Source: Puniceicoccales bacterium (GTDB lineage Bacteria; Verrucomicrobiota; Verrucomicrobiia; Opitutales; UBA9783). Taken from it: a stretch of DNA of 52,657 nt. A program made the translations under genes and the position numbers. Under the pieces are notes generated by a model, which was not told where the DNA came from, made no database searches, and worked only from the letters and a program-made list of their open reading frames with translations. The first letter of the stretch is position 1; every line of letters begins with the position of its first letter. The DNA lies in contig JAITAV010000014.1 of the NCBI GenBank assembly GCA_031283895.1, positions 1-52,657 of the forward strand, read 5' to 3'. Below are positions 34,701-43,668 of the stretch, in pieces.

Positions 34701-35438
34701 ATGGAACAAGAACATTCAGTTTCCAAAAAAAATGTTAGTACCATTTTAAAAGCGGCTTGCTTACGCAATAAGAATAAAAAGTTATCGCACGTGCAACGCG
34801 ACGATCACTTTACAATGGAAGACGTGGATCGAATTTTAAAAGAATACCGTACCTCCGCACCCATAGGCGAAAAAACAATTTCTAAAACTTGTATCCCTAA
34901 AAAAATACACGTAACCCCTATGCAGGGGAAACGTGTTTTGAAGGCCGCTTCATTGAGTGATATTTTAGGATTCAATCTTCAACAGGATCAAGCAGCAACG
35001 CATTCGTCTCAAAAAGTACCTGAAGAGTGGAAGGCTTACTACACTCAATTAATACAACTAAGAGATAGATTAAGAAAATCTACCGACTCTTTGACTCAAA
35101 GTCACCCCACCAAAGACATTCAAGAACAAGAATCTGAAGATTATCTAACGTTTTTAACATCCAGCGACAAAGAAATTCTTAAAGAAGTGGAAGCGGCCAT
35201 CGAACGCATTTTTGAAGGAACTTACGGTATATGTGAAATTACCGGAAAACCTATCTTAAAAAAACGTTTAGAATCTATTCCTTACACACGATATTCCGTA
35301 GAGGGGCAAGAGCATATAGAAACTATTAGACGTTCTAGACAATTGGCACAATTAGCCGGTAACAGTGTGCGTATTGCCGACGATGAAGTGAATTCGTCTG
35401 ATAGTTATTACGAAACGGATTCAGATGCTGAAGTTTGA
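34701..35438 (+). CDS. TraR/DksA-like protein with a degenerate zinc finger
   Basis: DksA/TraR proteins bind the RNA polymerase secondary channel and modulate promoters with ppGpp. The 245 residues have a long variable N-terminus and a coiled-coil region (about 110-150). A C-terminal segment matches the family: EAAIERIFEGTYGICEITGK followed by RLESIPYTRYSVEG. Of the four zinc cysteines only the first remains (GICEIT; later positions are Thr, Ser and Gly), so metal binding is unlikely. Verrucomicrobia often have such a gene right after ileS. The acidic C-terminal tail is SDSYYETDSDAEV. Confidence 0.8.
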   Translation: MEQEHSVSKKNVSTILKAACLRNKNKKLSHVQRDDHFTMEDVDRILKEYRTSAPIGEKTISKTCIPKKIHVTPMQGKRVLKAASLSDILGFNLQQDQAATHSSQKVPEEWKAYYTQLIQLRDRLRKSTDSLTQSHPTKDIQEQESEDYLTFLTSSDKEILKEVEAAIERIFEGTYGICEITGKPILKKRLESIPYTRYSVEGQEHIETIRRSRQLAQLAGNSVRIADDEVNSSDSYYETDSDAEV

Positions 35439-35452
35439 ATAATTTATCATTC

Positions 35453-36175
35453 ATGCCTCTTTTCATTTACTGTGAAGACACAAGTTCCTTGGTGTCTCAT
35501 GAGGAAATTGCGCTTTCAAAAAGGGAATCGCACCATCTGCTCGTATTGAGAGAACATAATGGTACAAACACGGTTGCCTTTGATGGTTTAGGGAATATCC
35601 GCCAAGGTATTTTAAAACGGAAAAATTATAATACGTACGTGCAGTTCACGCAATCTGTTGAACATTGTAAAATACCGTTGCCACACGTTTCGCTTGTACA
35701 AGTATTACCGAATGAACCTGCAACCTTTGAAAGCATATTGAAAAAATCCTGTGAATTAGGTGTGTACGCCATTTACCCTATTTTAGGAGAATGTACGGAA
35801 CATAAACGTTGGACGCAAGATATATGGCATTGCAAAAGGGAAAGATTTCGACGTATCATGGTTGATGCTTGCAAACAAGCCAAAAATCCAATTTTGCCTA
35901 CACTCAGCAGTGAAATCCATACCTTTCACAACATTCCTTGGACGTCTTTTAACCAACGCTTCTATGGAAGTTTATTACCCTCAAAATCCATTAAAAAGGT
36001 AACCATTAATGCGACCACAAAATCAATTGCTTGTGCCATAGGTCCCGAAGGTGGGTTTTCTCCGGAAGAGGAAAAATTGCTCTCAATGCACGCACAACCC
36101 ATGCGGTTGTGCCCTTATGTCTTACGCGTAGAAACGGCCACCGTAAGTGCTCTTGCCTGTTTGCGAAATCTGTAA
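35453..36175 (+). CDS. rsmE: 16S rRNA (uracil-1498-N3)-methyltransferase
   Basis: SPOUT methyltransferase making m3U1498 in the decoding region of 16S rRNA. The knot signatures are visible: ACAIGPEGGFSPEEEKLL and RLCPYVLRVETATVSAL near the C-terminus. ATG 35453 (MPLFIYCED) gives 240 residues, typical. The frame opens at TTG 35435, overlapping the previous stop, and this could be an alternative start. Its TAA overlaps the sfsA ATG by one base. Confidence 0.93.
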   Translation: MPLFIYCEDTSSLVSHEEIALSKRESHHLLVLREHNGTNTVAFDGLGNIRQGILKRKNYNTYVQFTQSVEHCKIPLPHVSLVQVLPNEPATFESILKKSCELGVYAIYPILGECTEHKRWTQDIWHCKRERFRRIMVDACKQAKNPILPTLSSEIHTFHNIPWTSFNQRFYGSLLPSKSIKKVTINATTKSIACAIGPEGGFSPEEEKLLSMHAQPMRLCPYVLRVETATVSALACLRNL

Positions 36176-36906
36176 TGCATATGTACACATTTGAATCGCC
36201 ATTGGAAGTAGGAAGCATTATTGCACGCCCAAATCGTTTCGTTATGTATGTAAAAAAAGATGGGGTTACGTTACAGTGTCACTGTCCGAATACTGGAAAA
36301 ATTGGGAATAGGCCCCTGGAGGGACTATCTTGCCTTTTATCGAAATCTCACGATAAGAAAAGAAAAACCAATTACACCGTCGAAGCCATTTCTTTCAACG
36401 AGGCAAAATCTTTTGTGGGCATCAATCAAAATGCTGTCAATCGGTATGTGGAGTATTTTTTTAAAAATGGGTTTTTGGGAAAAGTAGCGAGCAATGGTCA
36501 CAACATTTTACGGGAGCAAAAGGTTGGAAATGCGAAATTAGATTTCAAGATTGATCATACATATATAGAAGTCAAAACACCTCTAAAATTCCTTATGTTG
36601 GCTAATCCTCAAAATTATCAGTGCGGCGACAAAGAATGCTTAACTTCTTACGATAGATTGGTACGACACATGACGGAATTGGTAGAGCGTATTCAAGAAA
36701 ACGAAAACGCAATTTTACTGATCTGCTTCGTGTATGATGCAACCATGTTCCAGGTTCCTACGCCAACAAAAACGAATAAAATTATTCGTGATGCCGTACA
36801 GCGGGCAGCAAAGTCTGGCGTCAAAATGTGGCAGGTGAATATGCACATAGATATGTATGGCGTAAAACTCCTCAGGTACTTTGAGATCACTCACCTATTT
36901 TCATGA
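36175..36906 (+). CDS. sfsA: SfsA-family protein (PD-(D/E)XK-like nuclease fold)
   Basis: SfsA ('sugar fermentation stimulation') proteins have an OB-like N-domain and a PD-(D/E)XK nuclease-like domain; their true role is unsettled. Family motifs are RPNRFVMYVKKDG and CHCPNTGKIG near the N-terminus, then GNAKLDFKIDHTYIEVKTPL containing the D...ExK catalytic pattern. The residue order fits SfsA throughout 243 residues, typical length. The start ATG 36175 overlaps the rsmE stop (TAATG). Last gene of the ileS operon. Confidence 0.88.
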   Translation: MHMYTFESPLEVGSIIARPNRFVMYVKKDGVTLQCHCPNTGKIGNRPLEGLSCLLSKSHDKKRKTNYTVEAISFNEAKSFVGINQNAVNRYVEYFFKNGFLGKVASNGHNILREQKVGNAKLDFKIDHTYIEVKTPLKFLMLANPQNYQCGDKECLTSYDRLVRHMTELVERIQENENAILLICFVYDATMFQVPTPTKTNKIIRDAVQRAAKSGVKMWQVNMHIDMYGVKLLRYFEITHLFS

Positions 36907-37223
36907 AAGAGATACCTCGCCGGTTGGTTGATAATAACGCGGTCCACCTTATCGTAACCTCGTACGTTGTCTTTTTAGAGTTGTATACAGGGTACCTCAA
37001 TTAAAAGGAATTTCGTCTTCCATTAATTCTGTTTTTAGAACATCCACCCATCATATTATCTATTTAGTTAATTCACAAGTTGCTTCAAGGTACTCCGCGT
37101 TTAAGGTGGAGCAATTTTTAAGCACCCAGTTGTCGAAGTCAACTAGCGCTTTCGTCCTTTCATCAAAAAACGCACCCACTTATGTTATTTGGTATTTTTT
37201 ATGCTTTTGATTACCTCGTAAGT
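36907..37223. other. gap before the secretion gatekeeper gene
   Basis: No gene is seen. An in-frame ATG occurs at 37182, but the start of the next gene is better placed at 37224. No convincing promoter hexamer pair or terminator was recognised. Confidence 0.5.
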
Positions 37224-38456
37224 ATGAGTAACTCTTTAAATTTGAGTACGCAAGCGGCTGCCGGTACTTTTGTGGGAGAAATGCGGGAAACTTCCGCAAG
37301 TGCTTCCGTAGAAAAAAGTGGTAGCTTCCATGGACAGACCGTCAACGTAAGTGAAGTGGATCCGACAACCAAAGACGACGAGGTGATGTCGGGCGTTCAA
37401 TCGGAACAGAAAACCAAGAAGGAGCAAGCTAAAAAAGCAGAGAAAAAAACTCAAAAAGGTTTGAATAGTGCGGTAAGTCAAGCTAACCAAGGAAAGTCAA
37501 CGGAAGGTGCAGCAGAGCAAAATGCATACGTAAGGCGAAAGCAGAAAGAAATAGCTCAACGTCTTGAAAAACAATCTCAAGAACGCGTTGAATACAACGC
37601 TTCCGATCGTTCCAGTAAACTATTTCCAGAATCCGAAGAAGTTTACAAACAATCTTTCAATGCATTGAATGAATTGCCAGCCAATGCATCTGCACAGACA
37701 TTTTTGCAAAATGTATTTGAACTATTTGCGGACGTTGCGGAACAACACAATGCTTTCCAAGTAGCGCTACAAGCCTGGACGGAAGAATTAGCCTTACTTC
37801 AAGGAGGACAAATCGCAGATACTAAAAATCCTGGGCATTATCGTTCCGTTCAAGGTCAGCTGAGAGAAGTTAATGACCGGTTAAGTGCCTTAAGTAAAGA
37901 TCCGTCCGCATCGAGTTCGCAAGAGAGAGAAGACCTGCAGGTAGAACGAGATGTCATTTCTGCACGCATCGCAGAATTGCAGGCAAAATTAGCAACTCTC
38001 AACAAGGCTAGTGGTCATTTGATGGATACTCAAGGTGCGCGCATCAGCGACAGTTACCGCTTAGCTCCAGAATTGAGAAAGCATGCGGCTATTTCCTCCA
38101 ACAGGCAGTTGGATACCCCTAAAGATCTAAATGCAATTATTTTGGATAAAATTTTACCTTTAGGAAAAAACATGGAAAAAATGTTCAATAGCATTATGAA
38201 CGAATTTCTCGATGATCTATCCAATGGGGGTGACGTACATTCTAAACTAGAACGCTTTATGGCCAATGTGTGGCTCATAGAACAGGCACTCACAAGCGAA
38301 TTAAACAATTTGCAAAGCATCAATCAATACGGCGATAGCAAAGATATTGCAAAAGCCATCATGGATTCCATTCAAGCGATGCGAGAATTGGCTAGTATTT
38401 GTGCGAGTAACGAAAGTATGTTGCAGAGTATGCAGAGAGCTCAACTTGTATCTTAA
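37224..38456 (+). CDS. sctW: type III secretion gatekeeper, YopN/SctW-like
   Basis: Gatekeeper proteins plug the type III export apparatus and order the switch from translocator to effector secretion. ATG 37224 (MSNSLNLSTQAAAGTFVGEM) gives 410 residues with a Ser/Thr/Ala-rich N-terminus typical of a type III secretion signal. A basic, Lys/Gln-rich region follows (about 70-125). The C-terminal half is helical with a coiled coil around 205-260, as in YopN/CopN/HrpJ. Overall sequence similarity is weak. The identification rests mainly on layout plus the two following genes, which resemble TyeA and SycN, the partners of YopN. The frame extends 14 codons upstream to ATG 37182. Confidence 0.72.
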   Translation: MSNSLNLSTQAAAGTFVGEMRETSASASVEKSGSFHGQTVNVSEVDPTTKDDEVMSGVQSEQKTKKEQAKKAEKKTQKGLNSAVSQANQGKSTEGAAEQNAYVRRKQKEIAQRLEKQSQERVEYNASDRSSKLFPESEEVYKQSFNALNELPANASAQTFLQNVFELFADVAEQHNAFQVALQAWTEELALLQGGQIADTKNPGHYRSVQGQLREVNDRLSALSKDPSASSSQEREDLQVERDVISARIAELQAKLATLNKASGHLMDTQGARISDSYRLAPELRKHAAISSNRQLDTPKDLNAIILDKILPLGKNMEKMFNSIMNEFLDDLSNGGDVHSKLERFMANVWLIEQALTSELNNLQSINQYGDSKDIAKAIMDSIQAMRELASICASNESMLQSMQRAQLVS

Positions 38457-38458
38457 TT

Positions 38459-38737
38459 ATGTTTACTACTGAACAAATCCCTGAATTAGCCTTGCTGATG
38501 ACAAAAACGCTCATGCAGGCAGCTTTTCGAGAATGGATTGATTCCAAACAGTTAGCACAACTTATGTCACAATTATCCATTGCTACTAATCAAGAAAAGA
38601 TGTACTTTTTGACGAGCCTTTCACTTACCATTCGCAAATATCCGGACGCACTTTTCCCAAAACCCGATGTACGTACTAACATTTTGCAAGTCGTACAAGA
38701 GTGCCTGGACGAATGCGTATTGGAAGATAATACTTAA
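38459..38737 (+). CDS. tyeA: TyeA-like gatekeeper partner
   Basis: The 92 residues match TyeA in length and pattern: an N-terminal helix (LALLMTKTLMQAAFREWID), then LAQLMSQLSIATNQEKMYFL. The C-terminal LSLTIRKYPDALFPKPDVRT and ILQVVQECLDE parallel TyeA's FRLFPLGVFS and LLQMCQNAIDMA. In Yersinia TyeA binds the C-terminus of YopN and is needed for the block on effector export. Here it is a separate gene 2 bp after the gatekeeper; in many species it is fused. Alignment was by eye. Confidence 0.72.
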   Translation: MFTTEQIPELALLMTKTLMQAAFREWIDSKQLAQLMSQLSIATNQEKMYFLTSLSLTIRKYPDALFPKPDVRTNILQVVQECLDECVLEDNT

Positions 38738-38751
38738 AAGGAATAGTAATC

Positions 38752-39162
38752 ATGATCGAAAATTATTTGTTACAATTTGGAGAAAGTATGGGTATCACCG
38801 GCTTAAAATTTGGGCAAACGGGCTGCCTACGTTTTGAAGTTGAAAGTTCTGGTACCGTTTACATGGAGCGTGTCGAAGAAGAGATCTTCTTTTACATATT
38901 GAAAGACTTTAATTTGCTCAATTTACCTTACGCTTACTACAAAGAGGCATTGGTGATGACGGCCAATCAAGAAATGTATTCTTTTTTAATTCGCGCCATC
39001 GCCAAAGAAAATAACTTGCTTGGATTTTTCTTACGACTTCCCGAGCAATTATGCGATTTACCTATGCTAAATAAGGTTTTTAACTTTTTGTTGCAACTAA
39101 TACAAACTTTGGAAACGCGTGCCCAAGATGCCATTAAACAGGCTTTCAATCCTTTAAAGTAA
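38752..39162 (+). CDS. sycN: SycN/CesT-like type III secretion chaperone
   Basis: Small acidic class I chaperone. The 136 residues contain GITGLKFGQTGCLRFEVESS, then ALVMTANQEMYSFLIRAIAK, NNLLGFFLRLPEQLCDLPML and a C-terminal amphipathic helix (NFLLQLIQTLE). The order and the LPxLxxxFxxLLxL ending resemble SycN, which with YscB escorts YopN. It follows the TyeA-like gene by 14 bp, preceded by AAAGGAAT. A terminator hairpin closes the transcript. SycN normally acts as a heterodimer; the other half is not evident here. Confidence 0.72.
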   Translation: MIENYLLQFGESMGITGLKFGQTGCLRFEVESSGTVYMERVEEEIFFYILKDFNLLNLPYAYYKEALVMTANQEMYSFLIRAIAKENNLLGFFLRLPEQLCDLPMLNKVFNFLLQLIQTLETRAQDAIKQAFNPLK

Positions 39163-39198
39163 TGTGACAGACTAGAACAAATTTTTTTACAAAACCGT

Positions 39199-39224
39199 AC
39201 CTGAGGAAATTTCTTCGGGTTTTT
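39199..39224 (+). terminator. rho-independent terminator after the gatekeeper operon
   Basis: The stem CCTGAGG (39200-39206) pairs with CTTCGGG (39213-39219; two G·U pairs), with loop AAATTT. It is followed by TTTTT (39220-39224). It lies 38 bp after the SycN-like stop, marking the end of the three-gene unit. Confidence 0.75.
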
Positions 39225-39404
39225 AACATTAGCATCAGTAAGGAAGCCTTATCCTTCACATATAGGATCAATGGTCCGTTACAACGCGTTAATCATTATT
39301 TTGCACATGCGATATTTTTGATCCAAATAATGTGGAAATTTTTAGTGTATGACACGGCTTTAAGCCATTGACGAATTTGCAAAGATACTTTAATTTTTAT
39401 ATTC

Positions 39405-39845
39405 ATGAAAATGTTTTTGCATTTGAGTGTAACGATGGCCGTATTACATTTTACGGGTTGTACTAAAACGGAATCCGGACTCGTTGGATGCGGGTTAGGT
39501 ACAGCGGCGGGAGCGGGCATTGGATACGCCATAGATGGAGGTGCCGGAGGTGCCGTCTTGGGAGGCGTTTTGGGAGCCATTGGCGGTGGAGCTATCGGGA
39601 GTATGGTCAATAAAGAAGAGGAAACAACATCCTCTCAGGATGTTTCGGCCAATACGCAACCAGGATTGCGACAACAAATTCGTCAGGAGCAATACAGTGT
39701 AGAACAAGAAAGGATTGACTGGCGTAAGCAAGAATTGGAAAACAAACGCTTAGAAATTGAAAAAAAGCGTCTAGAATTGCAGGAAAAAGAGTTGCAACGT
39801 CAACAGTTGGAATTGGAGTTAAAACTCAGGGAACATAAGCAGTAA
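39405..39845 (+). CDS. glycine-zipper lipoprotein with coiled-coil tail
   Basis: Predicted outer-membrane lipoprotein. The N-terminus has a signal peptide with lipobox LHFTGC and Cys19 as the modified residue. Residues about 25-68 are a glycine-zipper membrane segment (GAGIGYAIDGGAGGAVLGG, then GAIGGGAIGSM), as in SlyB/Pcp/OsmB-type proteins. The last ~65 residues are a highly charged Glu/Lys/Gln/Leu coiled coil. The 146-residue protein has no enzymatic motif. It stands alone between the gatekeeper operon and truA. Function unknown; it may stabilise the envelope. Confidence 0.85.
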   Translation: MKMFLHLSVTMAVLHFTGCTKTESGLVGCGLGTAAGAGIGYAIDGGAGGAVLGGVLGAIGGGAIGSMVNKEEETTSSQDVSANTQPGLRQQIRQEQYSVEQERIDWRKQELENKRLEIEKKRLELQEKELQRQQLELELKLREHKQ

Positions 39846-39887
39846 CCCATTTTTTAGCCGAATAAAACTTTTTTAGACAGAGGTAAA

Positions 39888-40628
39888 ATGTGCCGATGGA
39901 AGTGTGTTTGTTCTTACGAAGGCGGTGCATTTTATGGCTGGCAGAGTCAATCACATCGACAGGGAGTACAGGACGCTCTAGAAGATCGCCTGCAAAAAAT
40001 TTTTAAACATCTTGTACGCGTTCACGGGAGCAGTCGAACGGATGCGGGTGTGCACGCCAAAGGTCAGGTGTTTCATTTCGACGCCAAATGGAATTACGGT
40101 GCGGCAACGTTGCTTAGGGCTATGAACGCCAACTTGGGTCCTCATCTTCAAATAAAAGATGTTCAAGCAACGGATCCAAATTTTCACGCGCGATTTTCCG
40201 CATGTGGCAAACGCTACCGCTACTATTTGTTGCTGCGGAAGCCTACGCCTTTTGAATGGCGATATTGCTGGGGAATTCCCGGCACAAATTTCCAATTGGA
40301 CCGCATGCAAGAAGCCGCTAAATTATTTGAAGGCACGCATCTCTTCAGCGCATTTGCTGGAAAAATTTCATCTCGCGAGTATTCCACAAAACACTTATCT
40401 CGCGCCGAAGTTATGCCTCAATCCCCAGATGAGTTGTATGTGGAAATGATAGGTTCAGGCTATTTGTATCGTATGGCCAGAAAAATTGTCGGGGCCTTAG
40501 TTGCCGTCGCCTATGGGAAATTGTCGGTGGAACAAATAACACGCCTGTTGGAAACAGGCACAAAAGAACTGCCGATCGTAACCGCACCAGCCCAAGGCCT
40601 TTTTTTAGAGGAAGTTCTATACGAGTAA
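39888..40628 (+). CDS. truA: tRNA pseudouridine(38-40) synthase
   Basis: Isomerises U38-U40 in the anticodon arm of many tRNAs. In 246 residues the catalytic motif SRTDAGVHAKGQVFHF carries the essential Asp. GGAFYGWQSQSHRQGVQDAL near the N-terminus and SGYLYRMARKIVGALVAVAYG near the end are standard. Length is typical. A ribosome binding site (AGAGG) precedes ATG 39888. Confidence 0.96.
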   Translation: MCRWKCVCSYEGGAFYGWQSQSHRQGVQDALEDRLQKIFKHLVRVHGSSRTDAGVHAKGQVFHFDAKWNYGAATLLRAMNANLGPHLQIKDVQATDPNFHARFSACGKRYRYYLLLRKPTPFEWRYCWGIPGTNFQLDRMQEAAKLFEGTHLFSAFAGKISSREYSTKHLSRAEVMPQSPDELYVEMIGSGYLYRMARKIVGALVAVAYGKLSVEQITRLLETGTKELPIVTAPAQGLFLEEVLYE

Positions 40629-41198
40629 ATATGTATCATTTACCAAAAAGCCTTTTAAATAGAACCGGATGTTGCAAGACCCAGGTCTACAAACCTTGAG
40701 AAGAGTGCGTTGCGATTGCCTGCTGGATTGACCGTTCATTCAGCGTATTTGATGCACAATCAATAAGAGCCGCGACCCTATTCAATTCTTTTACACTCTT
40801 TTGTTTCCGTTAAGTAGCCAAATGGGTTTTAAATTCACACATAACACTGATAATAGTAAAACACGGTGGTTGAACGGTTACATAATATACATAATGACTT
40901 CAAAGTCGATGGTTTAATTTGAACGCTTATCGTGCTTTCGGCAATATTTGCGCCAAACATGTCGCAATAGCAAGAGAGTTGTACCCATTAAAAGATTGTT
41001 GCGATGCACGCAATAAGAATTACGAATCAATTATTTTTCAAATGATATGTAAACTAGGTTGTGAGATTAAAGTATAAAAATGTAATCCAAGATGCTTAAC
41101 ACTATGGAAGGGGGAAATTTTTTCTGGCCATTTTTTCGATTTTATAAGGTTGCCTACTAAGAGGAGGCCGTCACTACTCTTTAAAAACCTATAACGAA
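40629..41198. other. decayed intergenic region after truA
   Basis: No intact gene. A minus-strand relic lies at 40687-40842 (listed separately). At 40862-40934 a 73-nt segment has tRNA-like acceptor ends but no proper arms. The remainder holds nothing I can support. Confidence 0.5.
40687..40842 (-). pseudogene. possible short gene relic with one in-frame stop
   Basis: Reading the minus strand from ATG 40842 gives MCEFKTHLAT, a TAA, and then 40 protein-like codons (KELNRVAALIDCASNTLNER and onward) before TAG 40687-40689. The balanced composition suggests a fragment of a real gene. No family was recognised, and the frame is short enough to be chance. Confidence 0.3.
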
Positions 41199-41396
41199 TC
41201 AATAATATCTATTCTCATTATTCGTTTGTGGAATATCTGGGAATCGATAGAAAATATCATTATTTTGAGTGAGATGTGCATCTTTAATGTTATAAAAATG
41301 ATTTTTATAGTCTCCGAGTGACTGTAGTTTTTCCCAGGCAAGCTTGAAATGGGTACCTAGCTCGCGAGCCGTTAGACCTACTGTTGGCATTATCAC
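41199..41396 (-). pseudogene. relic of an unknown gene, copy 2 (C-terminal fragment)
   Basis: This 65-codon frame matches the 3' part of the relic at 4676-5104. Shared features are TVGLTAR, THF, AWEKLQSL, NIKDA, FYRF and QTNNE in order, with the same terminal TGA. Upstream of TVGL the two copies no longer match, so this is a 5'-truncated fragment. Here the position of the other copy's TAG is CAG. Protein family unknown. Confidence 0.7.
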
Positions 41397-41485
41397 CCTA
41401 CGTCATTGCGGCTCCGATGGAACACGATTTTAAGTGTTAATGTACCGGTGGATCATCCTTGTACACCGTTATGGTTCGTGACACC

Positions 41486-42835
41486 TCACAACGTGCCACC
41501 GTCTTCAACGACTTTCTCTTCCAGGGTACTTGCGGTCACTTTGCCAATTTGCACATGCTTGAAGGTATTAATCCAAGATTCGGGACCCGTAAGGATTACC
41601 TTCTTGTTGTAGATATTTTTGCCAAACAACTTATGTTCACCCCTATGGGCCTTCCCTTCAATTAAAACTTCTTGATATTTGCCCATAAATTGCCGATTAT
41701 ACTCCGTAGAACACTGCGTAAGTATACTTAATAAGTACTGATTGCGATCTTCTTTAACCTTTTCTGGAATCTTCATTAACGATTGTTCTTGCGGTGCCAC
41801 CCACGTCAAAGGACGAGGGCTGTATTTAAAAATATACGCCATATCAAATTTAATATCCTTAAAGAGTGCGACCGTTTCCTGAAAATCTTCCTCACTTTCT
41901 CCGGGATACCCCACAATAATATCTGTAGAAATGGATGCTCTCATATCAATCGTACGCAATGTCTTAACGATCTCCAATATTTTCGCTTTCGTATAAGCGC
42001 GTCGCATTGCTTTTAAAATGCGATCCGAACCACTTTGGATAGGTAAATGCAAGGATGGACACAATTTGGGTAAAATTTTGAACGCTTGCATCAGTTGCGA
42101 TGAAAAGAAAGCGGGATGAGGCGATATGAAGCGAATGCGTTTAATGGCTTCCACATTTTGTACCGCTTCCAGAAGATCGATGAAATTTTTTCTAGAGTCT
42201 GGGTCGTGGTACGTATTTACAATTTGCCCTAACAAAATGATTTCTTTCGTGCCCCATTGCGCGGCTTCCTTGACTTCTTTTAAAATGGAATTGAAAGGAC
42301 GATTTTGCTGCTCGCCGCGAGTCTTGGGTACAATGCAATAGGAACAAGCCATGTTACACCCTTGCTGAATCGGAATACGGGCAACCGCCTTATGTTTAGA
42401 ATACGTACGTTCGTAGCAACTAAAATTAAGAAATGTGGGTTCTGGAACGGCCACTTGGTTTGCATGCCTCGCATAAGATTGCTGAATAAGTTCGGGAATT
42501 AAATGCAATGCTTTGGGAGGCGCAATAAAATCTAGACCGGGCAGTTTTTTAAACAAAAGTTCCTTTTTATGAGCGGCCATACAGCCCATCACCCCTACCT
42601 TATAATCCGCATGTGTTTTTTTCTTTCTTAACAAACGTCCAGCTTTCCCCAAAGCTTTCAATTCAGCCGCCTCTCGAACACTGCACGTATTGAGGAGAAC
42701 AACATCTTCGTCTCCCTCTTTTTCCGTAATCGTAAATCCTGCTTCCATAAGGAGTACCTTTAAAGCTTCCGTATCGCGTTCATTCATTTGGCACCCATAT
42801 GTTTTAATCAAAACTTTTTTCTTCACCGAACACAT
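41486..42835 (-). CDS. miaB: tRNA-2-methylthio-N6-dimethylallyladenosine synthase
   Basis: Radical-SAM methylthiotransferase acting on i6A37 of tRNAs that read UNN codons. The N-terminal UPF0004 domain begins KTYGCQMNERDTE. The radical-SAM cluster motif is GCNMACSYCIVPKTRGEQ (CxxxCxxC). A C-terminal TRAM domain lies around KYQEVLIEGKAHRGEHKLFG. The open frame extends 67 codons further upstream into the rplY region, but family alignment fixes the start at ATG 42835 (MCSVKKKVLIKTYGC), giving 449 residues, typical. It is divergent from rplY and ends in the decayed gap. Confidence 0.96.
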   Translation of the reverse strand: MCSVKKKVLIKTYGCQMNERDTEALKVLLMEAGFTITEKEGDEDVVLLNTCSVREAAELKALGKAGRLLRKKKTHADYKVGVMGCMAAHKKELLFKKLPGLDFIAPPKALHLIPELIQQSYARHANQVAVPEPTFLNFSCYERTYSKHKAVARIPIQQGCNMACSYCIVPKTRGEQQNRPFNSILKEVKEAAQWGTKEIILLGQIVNTYHDPDSRKNFIDLLEAVQNVEAIKRIRFISPHPAFFSSQLMQAFKILPKLCPSLHLPIQSGSDRILKAMRRAYTKAKILEIVKTLRTIDMRASISTDIIVGYPGESEEDFQETVALFKDIKFDMAYIFKYSPRPLTWVAPQEQSLMKIPEKVKEDRNQYLLSILTQCSTEYNRQFMGKYQEVLIEGKAHRGEHKLFGKNIYNKKVILTGPESWINTFKHVQIGKVTASTLEEKVVEDGGTL

Positions 42836-42953
42836 GGCATTACGTAAGGAAGTTTTTATGTGAATTATGATGTTGTATCTTGCAAAATTTTTTGCTTGTT
42901 TAGGTGTTGGGTTACTTTTAAGTCCAAAAGCATTATCGTAGCAATACATATTT

Positions 42954-43601
42954 ATGAAAAAGATAAGACTTGTCGTTGAAAAGCGCGAAGCAAAGCGATC
43001 CGGTGCATGCGGTCGTTTACGGAAACGCGGCCTCATTCCTGCTGTTATTTATGGACGTTCGGGTGCAAAAAATTTGCAGGTGGGCGTAGCCAATTTTCGA
43101 CAAATGATGCAGATGAAAGGTAATAGTGCATCGTTCATCGAACTTGTTTGCGGCCACGAAAGTTCGTTAGCCATGTTGCAGGCTTATCAGCGAAATCCTC
43201 GTGAAGATCATTACATTCACGTTGATTTTAAAGAAATTGACGCCCATGAAACCCTTCGTACGACCTTACCCATACGCGTATTGGGAGAAGCCGAGGGGGT
43301 TAAAAATTATGGAGGCATTTTGGAAATTTTGAATCACGCTGTAGTCGTCGAATGTTTACCGGAAAACTTACCTGAATGCATTGAATTAAATGTAGGTACC
43401 CTTCAACTGGGACATTCTATCCACGTAAAAGATTTACCTCAAATGCAAGGTGTTACGTACAAAACACCCTCGGATGTGGTTATCGTTTCTTGCGTAAAAG
43501 TTGCCGAAGAAGAGGAAGAAGCCAATAAAGTAGAGCTCAGCGGAACAACTGAAGCCACCGCGGACGGAAAAAACGAAGCCAAATCATCCAAAGAATCTTA
43601 A
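42954..43601 (+). CDS. rplY: 50S ribosomal protein bL25 (Ctc form)
   Basis: 5S rRNA-binding protein with the extended C-terminal beta domain of general stress protein Ctc. Key segments in 215 residues are EKREAKRSGACGRLRKRGLI and PAVIYGR, then YIHVDFKEIDAHE, and PENLPECIELNVGTLQLGHS with IHVKDLP. It ends with an acidic, low-complexity tail. pth follows after 67 bp. First gene of a ten-gene plus-strand run. Confidence 0.95.
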   Translation: MKKIRLVVEKREAKRSGACGRLRKRGLIPAVIYGRSGAKNLQVGVANFRQMMQMKGNSASFIELVCGHESSLAMLQAYQRNPREDHYIHVDFKEIDAHETLRTTLPIRVLGEAEGVKNYGGILEILNHAVVVECLPENLPECIELNVGTLQLGHSIHVKDLPQMQGVTYKTPSDVVIVSCVKVAEEEEEANKVELSGTTEATADGKNEAKSSKES

Positions 43602-43668
43602 TCCTTATCGAAAACAAGTTATAAAGTTAACCGGCGTGGCGTTTTTGGTTTTTGACTCGTAAGGTTTT

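Noticed and set aside
36031-36174. Upstream extension of the sfsA frame within rsmE.
   Set aside because: These codons are the rsmE C-terminus read in another frame. The SfsA motif order supports a start at 36175.
40862-40934. A tRNA-like segment: 73 nt with complementary ends CACGGTG/TATCGTG and an internal GACTTCAAAGTC.
   Set aside because: The D-arm and T-arm do not fold, the T-loop is not canonical, and the anticodon arm is displaced. It may be a relic but cannot be called a tRNA.
42836-43036. Upstream extension of the miaB frame.
   Set aside because: It is antisense to the start of rplY and not part of the MiaB family.
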